A stretch of 64,000 nucleotides of DNA from Rapana venosa (lineage: Eukaryota; Mollusca; Gastropoda; Neogastropoda; Muricidae), in NCBI GenBank assembly GCA_028751875.1, contig CM054138.1, forward strand, positions 36,472,773 through 36,536,772, given 5' to 3'. Below are positions 56,640-64,000 of this stretch, in pieces; within the stretch, counting starts at the first letter, position 1, and every line of letters begins with the position of its first letter. The position numbers and the translations under genes were made by a program. The notes under the pieces were generated by a model that was not told where the DNA came from, searched no databases, and worked only from the letters and a program-made list of their open reading frames with translations.

Positions 56640-57365
56640 CCATAACAGAGTGGAGATATTTTAGCTCCCATCTTTGGAATAACCTCTGAGTTATGAAGTA
56701 TGATCAGAACAATGGGGATGTGGCCTCTAAAAAGAGGCTGCATAAATTCTACATTTCACTGCACAAGTGAAGTGTATGCACGGAGAGGTCAAAACCACCA
56801 CCCAAGAAAACAGAGCCTTGCTCAATTCACCGGTGTTTCCTGATATAGAAACACCGCATTCAGCTCGTTCTCTGCTCATATGGGAGGTAATCTTATTACT
56901 GCCCTGTCACATCCATCACTACACTAAATCTAATTGTACCACCTCCTGAAGTACAGTGGTAGGCTGACTGACCCACATATTTGATGCTCAAGCCCCCCCC
57001 CTAACGCTTGCCAGATGCCACTGGTTTTCTTCCAGTGCTTCCTTACTGGTGATCAGTGTGTAGCATCCTGTCAGCAACACCAATTGTAACAGAATGGAGA
57101 TATTTTAGCTCCAACATCTCTGTGACAACCTCCAAGCTGTGAAGCATGATCAGAACAATGAGGATGTGGCCTCTAAAAAGAGGTTGCATAAATTCTACAT
57201 TTCACTGCATAGGCGTAGTGTATGCACGGAGAGGTCAAAACCACCACCCAAGGAAACAGTCATACACAATTCAGTTGTGTCTCCCAATTTAGAAACATGG
57301 CATTGCACTCATTCTCTGCTTGCATGGGTGGTAATCTTATTACTGCCCTGTCACAGTTATTTCAC
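56640..57365 (+). repeat. Two direct copies of a ~270-bp repeat
   Basis: 56640-56930 and 57086-57365 share AGAGTGGAGATATTTTAGCT-type start, GATGTGGCCTCTAAAAAGAG, GCACGGAGAGGTCAAAACCA and GGTAATCTTATTACTGCCCT. No protein family recognised. Confidence 0.8.
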
Positions 57366-58097
57366 AGATACCAACTTGAGATTCAACCAATGAACCGGTT
57401 GGGTTTTTTAAAATTTCACTTTTTTACAAATGTGTACATCAAAGCTGTGCTAACTTTTTTCAATGAGACATCTAACATCCTCCTTACTTCTTTTAAACAA
57501 TTTTTTTTATAGCCAAGCAAATGTGGAGAAGAGGTTCTGTTGGTTTTTTTGTTTTGTTTTGTTTGTTGTTTTGGCTTCTGTTGATTTTGGATTTTTGTTT
57601 GTTTGTTGTTTTGTTTTTGTTTGTTGTTGTTTTTAAAGATTTTATATACAGCAGTGGTTCCTTGAGAAACTGAAATTTGGAAGATCTAAACTTTGGTGTG
57701 TATTACTTGTCAAGGCAAAAAGGCTCAAGAATGATTTCAGCATTTGAGCAGAAATTGATCACTATTACTCTAACAAACTAAATATCACAAATGGGTCTCC
57801 TATCCTAGGAGTAGGAGACAAGTAGTAAATGTTTTAAACATCTAAGAGAGTTCTTTGAATTAATACCAAAGTTTTTAAAAAAATTGTTTAAAAAGCGGAC
57901 AAAAAAGATGGTACACAAAATCTTATTTTCTTTTGACAAATGCAGATCCATATTTACACTTTATCAATGTACTTCATGTCCACAGAGTTACAATGTCACA
58001 CAACCTGTTTCAATGCTAAGTAAAGCATCTTCTTCCACTTAGCAAAATAAGTCATACTTTTTATGCTAAGCTGAGAAAATTATCATGCTCTTTCAAT
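57366..58097. other. CMTR1 intron b-c
   Basis: (GTTT)n-like tract at 57540-57640. No gene. Confidence 0.45.
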
Positions 58098-58388
58098 TAC
58101 GGAATAGCTCAGTGGTCGGAGCACTCGCTTTCCCCCAGCCAAGTTAAGCAGCGTCGAGCGTGGTTACCAGTTGGATGGGTGACCGTTTGTGCCCCTTGGC
58201 TTCAGTACAGTTCCCCCAGTTCACCCAGCTGTAAATGGGTACCTGCCCTCTTTAGGGTCAGGGAAGGTAAAGCAGCGAGGGAGAGGAGATGGGCGCCGCC
58301 CTCAATATGCTGGCCCTAGAGAAGTGAGGTCTCTGACGCCTCGCTCCCTTACGACCTTATAGGTTATGGGACTCCTTTACCCTCCTTA
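58098..58388 (+). mobile_element. 5S-rRNA/tRNA composite SINE, copy C (best preserved)
   Basis: GGAATAGCTCAGTGGTCGGA (tRNA box A-like), then CCAAGTTAAGCAGCGTCGAG, CGTGGTTACCAGTTGGATGG and GTGACCG, closely following the 5S rRNA internal control region and loop E/helix IV-V side, then a unique body ending in TTATGGGACTCCTTTACC. No 5S 5' half is present, so it is not a 5S gene. Confidence 0.85.
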
Positions 58389-58539
58389 CCTTTCAATTAC
58401 TGTAAGAAAGAGTGAATGCTTTATAAAGTCATATTGATAAGCTATGAAAATAAAAACACAAATTCAAAAACTGATATTATGTCAGCACTAAGACTGCACC
58501 AAAACAAGAGAAACAAAGTTTTAAAAAAAAGCCACAAAC

Positions 58540-58698
58540 CTTTTCTTTCTCAAAATCCCATTCAATGTCTGCAGGTTCAAAACCTTCAATCTTATGTCCC
58601 AGACCTCGACGTCCACGCTGCTTGGAGGTTTCAATAATCTCCTGTCGGCCCTGTCCATGCTTTCCCAAGCCTTTGCCTTCTGTGTAGCCCATTTTTGC
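58540..58698 (-). CDS. CMTR1: CMTR1 exon b: G-patch domain
   Basis: Acceptor GACAG before 58698, donor GTTTGT after 58540; 53 codons, phase 0 at both ends. It carries the G-patch hallmark: AKMGYTEGKGLGKHGQG followed by RRGLGHKIEGFEP. In CMTR1 the G-patch recruits the DEAH helicase DHX15; that is family knowledge, not visible here. It ends with the acidic/basic run DIEWDFEKEK that leads to the methyltransferase domain. Confidence 0.96.
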
Positions 58699-58737
58699 CT
58701 GTCACACACATAATAAATCATCAAAATATAGCAATAT

Positions 58738-59145
58738 TCTTCTTCTTCGAATGCTCAGACAGCAACTACTGTTTTCTGCCATATGAGCAAAAATGTGCTG
58801 CGTTGCTGTCAAACACCTGACAAGTCAGGCCCAGTACATCCAACTTTGGCATGGGAGAGAACTGTTATCTTTGCTTTCTGGAAAAAAGCAGAATGGACCA
58901 AGAAGGCAGAAAATAGACAAAGAGGCAACAGGAATGAAAGGAATAAGGCAGAAACAAAGAGAAGGATAGAAAAGAGGGAATTCCTAGCCAGGCATGGTAC
59001 TGGAGGAAAAGCATTTCCTCCTGAAATGGGTTGGGGGTCCAGGGGGCATTGCCCCCTGGTGGGGTCAAGGGGAAGAGCCCCTTGTTGGGGGTCAGGGGGA
59101 GTTGCCCCCTGAAGCTGAAGGGTTTTCATCAATTCTAGCCTGTAA
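58738..59145 (-). mobile_element. Family C retroposon, copy 4, joined to a G/C quasi-palindromic repeat
   Basis: Family C from the GAA tail at 58738 to about 58995. Beyond it 59010-59140 repeats GGGGGTCCAGGGGGCATTGC, CCCCTGGTGGGGTCAAGGGG in back-to-back inverted blocks, similar in style to 12440-12515. Confidence 0.65.
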
Positions 59146-59344
59146 AAAAGCCTCTCTTTAACTAATTTCAGTTCTTTATACTAAGCAATTTCTGCCCTAA
59201 AATAAGCCCTCCTAGAATGACTTTTATCAGTCATTTCTTAACCCAAAGAAGGTTTTATACCCAAGTAATCACATAGCAAAAATGAGGACATATTTAGACA
59301 AATGTGCACAAACACAGATGGAGGAAGAGAGGAAGGACAGACAC

Positions 59345-59349
<5 letters not shown>

Positions 59350-59409
<60 letters not shown>

Positions 59410-59489
59410 AGGAGGGGGGGGGGGGGGCTTGTGGTGGTGGGGAAGCACATGGAATAATACAACAACAAAAAGCATGTCTGTGTGGGTGT

Positions 59490-59587
<98 letters not shown>

Positions 59588-59640
59588 AGAAAGAGAGAGA
59601 TTTGAAGAGAGAGAGAAGGGGGGAGGGGGGGGGGGGAATT
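59350..59640 (+). repeat. Long (GA)n arrays with G-runs
   Basis: GA at 59350-59406 and 59491-59585 with G-runs at 59412-59427 and 59619-59636. Confidence 0.92.
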
Positions 59641-59678
59641 CACTCCCTGAAAAAGTGAAAAAGGGGGAAGCTGCTGAT

Positions 59679-59761
59679 TGTTATGCTTACAAACATTGCT
59701 CTCTGACCACAGGCAAGGCTGTTATGCTTACAAACATTGCTCTCTGACCACAGGCAAGGCT
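59679..59761 (+). repeat. 41-bp direct duplication
   Basis: GTTATGCTTACAAACATTGC, TCTCTGACCACAGGCAAGGC twice in tandem, essentially identical. Confidence 0.85.
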
Positions 59762-60049
59762 GAAGTGGAACAACCAGTGAAAGCCCCCCACCCCCATCCA
59801 CTCTCCTTCCTACCATCTCCCTTCACACTAGGCTAGTCCCTCCCTGTCATGAAACCCAATACCCAAGGTTGATATAGGTGGTCCCCTTCAGTCACTTGCT
59901 ACCTAGGCTAGTGATGACTCTCGATGTAAAGCAGAGAAAGGAAGTAAGCCACATAGAAGAGTTACATCCCTTAGCCAGGTTATTGTGGGTTTCATTTTTT
60001 CCCCTTATTTATTTATTTTAAATTTTTTTTCTTTTTCGCAGATTTCTGC

Positions 60050-60145
60050 GAATTGGCGGAGATGTACCATGCCTGCTAGCACAGTATTTCCAGAAGGTGG
60101 GGATGCTATTTATACTGACAGGCCTCTGGCATCCCCACAGTTGGG
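60050..60145 (-). mobile_element. Family C 5' fragment
   Basis: Minus strand: CTGTGGGGATGCCAGAGGCC then TATAAATAGC and CTTCTGGAAATACTG; 3' part absent. Confidence 0.55.
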
Positions 60146-60414
60146 ATATATACAGCAATATGATAAAATGCCTGTTTCCTGTAGCTGAAAAAGGGATTAT
60201 TAACTGTCGGTTTGTACACTGTAAAACAACAACAAGAAAGACTGAAATGTCAGCATTTTGAAACAGTGCTTACTGACTCAAGGAGGCAGGTACATGTGTG
60301 TGTGTGTGTGACTGTGTGCTTTATTTATTTTTTATGTTTATTTTTTAAATTCTTTTCTTTCAACGTGTGCATTTTTACACTAAATCCCCATGTGTGTGAT
60401 GCACTGTGAATCTT

Positions 60415-60985
60415 GTCACCTTTTCCCAGCAGCACAAATGGCCTACCCTTCAAAAATGCATAACAGATTTTACCATGTACGCAAGATGTTCTGCATGTGC
60501 TCACACAGCAGACCTTAGTTTATAGTCTCATCTGAAGGACTTTTAGGGGAGTAGAGTCTGCACTGATATTCTTCTTTTTCATCAAATGCCCAGACAGCAA
60601 CTATTGTTGTCTGTCATGCAAGCGAAAATGCGTTGTACTGCCGCTAAGCACCTGACAAGTCAGGCCCAGTACATCTGACCTCGGCATGGGAGAGAACTGT
60701 TATCTTTATGCAAAAAGGGCAGGAGGATAAACCAAGATGGCAGAAAATAGACAAGAAGACAGTGACAGAGAGAAAAAGAACAAGGTAGAAACAAAGAGAG
60801 GAACAGAAAAGAAGGAATTCTTAGCACAGAATTTCCAGAAGGTGGGAATGCTATTTATACTGACAGGCCTCGGGCATCCCCACAGGGAAGGCACTGATAT
60901 TAATTCCAGAGGAAAAATCCCTTCGAACCTGGTTGTCAAAACGAGAGAACAATGTGCAATGCTCTAACAACCAGCTATTCCATCC
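60415..60985 (-). mobile_element. SINE-1 with head, interrupted by family C
   Basis: Core at 60415-60545, head at 60985-60930 (ATAGCTGGTTGTTAGAGC; CCAGGTTCGAAGGG), split by the family C insertion. Removing the insert restores GTCTGCACTGATATTAATTC. Confidence 0.75.
60571..60890 (-). mobile_element. Family C retroposon, copy 5 with 11-bp TSD
   Basis: Flanked by GCACTGATATT at 60560-60570 and 60891-60901, inside a SINE-1. 320 bp, from CTGTGGGGATGCCCGAGG to a GAAAAAGAAG tail on the minus strand. Confidence 0.82.

Positions 60986-60987
<2 letters not shown>

Positions 60988-61022
<35 letters not shown>
60988..61022 (+). repeat. (TG)n microsatellite
   Basis: Pure TG followed by degenerate TG-rich sequence to 61,085. 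Confidence 0.9.
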
Positions 61023-61023
<1 letters not shown>

Positions 61024-61090
61024 TGTGTGTGCATGTGCATGAGTGCATCTGTGTGCATTTGCATAGGTGTATATGTTTTTGCACTTGTGT

Positions 61091-62477
61091 TTAACCCTCT
61101 TGTTGTTGGATTCTACAGAGCTAAACTGCCTGTAGATTTTGAATTCTTTGCAGGTTTTCTACCCCCAACTGACTTACTTTACTCCTAAGACAATTGTGTG
61201 TGCATGACAAGCTATCAAGCTGAAATTTTGTCACAAGCTAGGTATGTCTTTGTACTTGCATTTAGGCGCAAGTTTATGTGTCTGGTTACCAGATGTCTTG
61301 TCATTGTCACCTTATTTGTCACCAATCACAGGTAAAGGTATGGTATATTTGATAAAACAGTAAATCCTGCATGGATTTGACAATAGTTTAAGCATGTTAG
61401 TGTCGAATAAGGAACTGATACCCAGCTGATGTGTTTACCAATAGTTATGTGCAATAGTACTTCAAGGATGTGTCACACAATGTCCCCATAGCACCTGTTG
61501 TTTTATGGTATGTCTCGAGGAGACAGAAGTTTGTTTAACTCTTTTTTCTTTTAAAACAAGTCATATTCAATCAACATGTGACCTTTATACTGCAGTTCAT
61601 ATCTGGGTGTGTTACCACATGTTTGTTAAGTGTACAGAAGTGTCACAGCACAGATGTGACAAATCCGAAACAACACAGAACTCCTCCTAGTCTCTAAAGT
61701 AGTCGTAGTAATGGCACAGGGTCACATCACATCACAAAAAGCACAAATCATGGATGTATGGGGGGGATGTACCCATTGCTCTCACCTGGCAAACCTTGGC
61801 AGACTGGAGACCTATTTTATTTTCCTTCTTGCTATTTTCGTTTTCGGCATAGCTGTTCGTTTCTGCCATTGCAGTTTCAAAGCAAAAGTGTGGTAATAAT
61901 GAGAAAACAGTCAAAAGGCATCGTTTTAGACGTCTATGCCGCCGACCGGCCGGGAGGTCAAATTTCTCCACCGTCGGTGTGTAACACAGGTCAGGAATGT
62001 GCCTTGTAGCACATTATTTTCAGGCTCACTCTTCTCCCTAACTGCAGCATTTCCTTCCTCCTCTTCCTCATAAGCGTTTAATATCGGACTCACTTAACAA
62101 TTCTTGTTCAAATGTTTCTACTTCCAAGACAATAACATTCAATTTATCGTCTTGCTAATCAGATGAATCGTCTGCTACTAAAGAAAACGCCATTTTTTTC
62201 ACCACGCTGCACCATTGAAAAGCATTCTGGTGGCTGGCTGTTATTTCTTCCTTCCCTCCCCACTACACGCATGTTAGTGGTCTAAATTTATCACTGGCAC
62301 CCTCCCTGCATTGCCCCACCAATTTTCAGACACATAGTGTGAAAACCACGAGATCTGTGTGTGATGGAAAAGTACTGCCCATGTGGGCAGCACCAACTGT
62401 CGGCTGCGGTCGTATTGGAATCTAGCGGCAGCTGCCGTTACTGTTGGCTGCGGCCGTATTGGGGACAAGACGGTTAA
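61091..62477 (-). mobile_element. TTAA element 4 (piggyBac type), internally deleted
   Basis: TTAA at 61091-61094 and 62474-62477 with inverted ends TTAACCCTCTTGTTG and (reverse complement) TTAACCGTCTTGTCC. On the minus strand near 62,195 a transposase-like start (MAFSLVADDSSD) is followed by a stop and an acidic stretch (EVETFEQELLSESDI) reminiscent of the start of the piggyBac copy at 50675. Right end shared with 40657-40839. Confidence 0.72.
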
Positions 62478-62499
62478 GACAAGACTGAATACAGTCTCA

Positions 62500-62783
62500 T
62501 AAGTGAATGTGTATGCGTGTGTGCGCATGCATGTGTGTGTGTGTGAGAGCACTGTGCATGCAGATGCATGCGTTTGAATAAGCATGCTTACGTAAGTGCC
62601 TACATGGTAGTGTGTGCACGCACACGTGTGCGGTGGCGAGCACACACATGTGTTTGTGCATGCACACATGTGTGTTTGTGTTGTGTGTGTGTAAGTGTAA
62701 TGGTGAGTGTGAATGTGTGTATGTGTTCACATGTGTGTATGCATCTATCTATCTATCTATTTATCTACCTGCCTGCCTACCTA

Positions 62784-62817
<34 letters not shown>

Positions 62818-62890
62818 CATACATATACACACACATATATATATACACTCGCATACATGTGCATACACACATACCTGTGTGCATACTTGT
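62500..62890. repeat. TG/CA-rich and (CTAT)n/(CT)n tract
   Basis: Degenerate TG/CA from 62,510, (ATCT)n at 62741-62765 and (CT)n/(TA)n at 62785-62815, immediately downstream (gene strand) of exon a. Confidence 0.8.
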
Positions 62891-62963
62891 GGCTGTGTGC
62901 ATTATCTGAGTATGAAACCAATCAACATACACACAAAACTTTTTCCCCCACTTCCACACTTAC

Positions 62964-63181
62964 CATCATCTTGTTAACAACAGAGCTGGGCTGCATTTGG
63001 GCTTTGTTGGAAGTTTTGACAAACTTGGAGACATCGATGTCATCTCCACTGTCATCGCTTGTGGTATCAGCTCTGCCCTTTTGGTTCAAACCTGCCTCCC
63101 CAGTGGAACGTTTGACACCCTGTGTGTTGCTGAATGACGGTCGCTCCATCATACTATCCTCTGAATCTGGTGAATGGACAG
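62964..63181 (-). CDS. CMTR1: CMTR1 exon a: N-terminal acidic/disordered region
   Basis: Acceptor TTTTAG before 63181, donor GTAAGT at 62963-62958. It begins with the last two bases of a codon and ends in phase 0. It encodes a Ser/Asp-rich segment (SPDSEDSMMERPSF, then TTSDDSGDDIDVSKF) ending in VVNKMM, which runs into AKMGY of the next exon just as the vertebrate protein runs from a disordered N-terminus into the G-patch. A Met-Met pair at 63150-63145 could be an alternative start. The in-frame upstream codons and the acceptor favour an internal exon, with exon 1 (nuclear localisation signal) outside the window. Confidence 0.85.
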
Positions 63182-63202
63182 CTAAAATGTTTCATACTTA
63201 AA

Positions 63203-63375
63203 TATTCAATTCAATTCAAAATACTCTAACCATCCCATGAAGGGCAATTACAGCACAGACAGGCACATGCATTGATGAGAATGATTATGAAGACATGAAG
63301 AAAAGATATGATTGATATTAGTTTTAAACATCCCAATATACCTTCAAACTTGAGTTACACACACAAACACACACA
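63203..63375 (-). mobile_element. Rex1/L2-like LINE 3' end with pentanucleotide tail
   Basis: ACCATCCCATGAAGGGCAAT and ACAGACAGGCACAT match the 3' ends at 34680 and 37245; the tail here is TTGAA-type (plus strand TTCAATTCAATTCAA) rather than CTTGA. Confidence 0.75.
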
Positions 63376-63389
63376 TATACACAGATATA

Positions 63390-63720
63390 GGGGAACAGGA
63401 TAGCCTGGTGGTTAAAGTGATGTGCTTGTGATCTTCTGACCCAGGTTCAAATCTTGTTGAAGAGGATTTTTTCCCCTGGAGTTAACACTCCCCCCCCCCC
63501 CCCCCCCCCCCCCCCAAGTAAGAATAATAATAATAATGTATGGAATTTATATAGTCCTTTGGATGAGACTATAAATAAGGTCCCGTGTGTGAACGCAGAG
63601 CAGGCCAATGTGTGCCGATGGGAACGGATGACAAAATTTACAAAACTGCATACACATGGGGACTGCATGTAAAAAAGGCACGTGAGTGCTTATTCCATTA
63701 TCCTCAAAATAAAAAAAAAA
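63390..63720 (+). mobile_element. SINE-1 with tRNA-like head, interrupted
   Basis: Head GATAGCCTGGTGGTTAAAG and CCAGGTTCAAATCTTG, spacer, a C-run (63491-63515), a minus-oriented L2 tail fragment (63520-63556: AATAATAATAATAATGTATG, GAATTTATATAG), then core CTTTGGATGAGACTATAAAT and the 3' part to the A-rich tail. Confidence 0.75.
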
Positions 63721-64000
63721 AACAAACAAACACACACACACGCACACACACACATACAAATGTAGGCACACAATGCAGTAGAGTGTATAGGCCATAGACT
63801 ACAAAAGACATGTATGAACTTTATCTGTAAGCATACTATATTATAAACATTAAAAAATCATCCTAAATCAAAAAAGGACACACATACACTTATTTGTATG
63901 AGTTCATGCAAATACACATGTACATGCAACCCTGCACATGTGTGCACATGCGCGCGCGTGTGTGCACACACACATACATAGAGAATAATTCAGCAGGGTT
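63721..64000. other. Right edge, CA-rich flank
   Basis: CA/CGCG-rich simple sequence; no upstream CMTR1 exon recognised. Confidence 0.45.

Larger units (their letters stand above)
8085..63181 (-). other. CMTR1: CMTR1 gene (17 visible exons; catalytic exons not found)
   Basis: Gene-level entry. CMTR1 is the nuclear enzyme that methylates the 2'-O of the first transcribed nucleotide of capped mRNA (cap1) using S-adenosylmethionine. Seventeen minus-strand exons concatenate in consistent phase to about 636 codons that align in order with vertebrate CMTR1 (about 835 residues): acidic N-terminus, G-patch, start of the RFM methyltransferase, end of RFM, guanylyltransferase-like domain, WW-type end and stop. 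All introns are GT-AG. The coding stretch between the exons at 49030-49102 and 31516-31701, roughly 250-280 residues with the GxGG AdoMet loop and the K-D-K catalytic residues, was not found; a 500-N gap lies inside. Introns are full of LINEs, SINEs and TTAA elements. The first coding exon is probably right of the window. No frameshift or stop interrupts a visible exon, so the gene is probably functional with an assembly hole. Confidence 0.95.

Noticed and set aside
58098..58180. A 5S rRNA gene
   Set aside because: Only the 3' half resembles 5S and it is preceded by a tRNA-like block and followed by a SINE body; two more copies share this structure.
61091..62477. A regulatory or coding region upstream of CMTR1 exon b
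   Set aside because: TTAA boundaries, inverted ends and a second copy of its right end at 40,657-40,839 identify it as a transposable element.

Overview
The window is eukaryotic, almost certainly from a lophotrochozoan and most likely a marine gastropod mollusc. The evidence is long introns with GT-AG boundaries, many CA/GA/GATA microsatellites and long homopolymers, abundant decayed LINEs of several clades, tRNA-headed SINEs with a mollusc-type central core, Penelope-like and piggyBac-type elements, and one intron-rich cellular gene. The species cannot be fixed from sequence alone.

One host gene explains all the cellular coding sequence. CMTR1 (cap-specific mRNA 2'-O-ribose methyltransferase 1) lies on the minus strand from about 63,181 (first visible exon; the true start is probably beyond the right edge) to its stop codon at 8,085. 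Seventeen exons were read with intact splice sites and matching phases: the N-terminal acidic region, the G-patch, the entry to the Rossmann-fold methyltransferase, the end of that domain, the guanylyltransferase-like domain and the WW-type C-terminus. The exons that should carry the AdoMet-binding and catalytic core (between 49,030 and 31,701) are not visible. That interval holds a 500-base run of N and about 12 kb of retroelements.

Layout, left to right. 1-8,084 is downstream of CMTR1: a likely 3' UTR (about 7.9-8.08 kb), a piggyBac-type MITE nested in a SINE, and two copies of a long tRNA-headed retroposon, each followed by a small TATA-containing retroposon. 8,085-31,701 holds the last eleven exons, with a Penelope-like fragment, a tandem array that copies the 3' splice site of one exon about 14 times, a 5'-truncated LINE, a decayed L2-type LINE, a 38-bp minisatellite, SINE nests and a second TTAA element. 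31,702-49,029 is a nested retroelement block: RTE, antisense Rex1/L2-like LINE duplicated in tandem, assembly gap, and an L1/Tx1-group LINE with both ORFs. 49,030-63,181 holds the first six visible exons, a piggyBac element with recognisable transposase, an RTE LINE with a clean twin-priming inversion, three 5S-rRNA/tRNA composite SINEs and a fourth TTAA element. The right edge has another LINE 3' end and a SINE.

The unusual content lies in how the mobile elements sit. There are many exact target-site duplications, repeated capture of one short LINE 3' tail inside the reverse-transcriptase genes of unrelated LINEs, and a splice acceptor expanded into a minisatellite. I found no prokaryote-style operon, CRISPR array, rRNA gene or functional tRNA gene.
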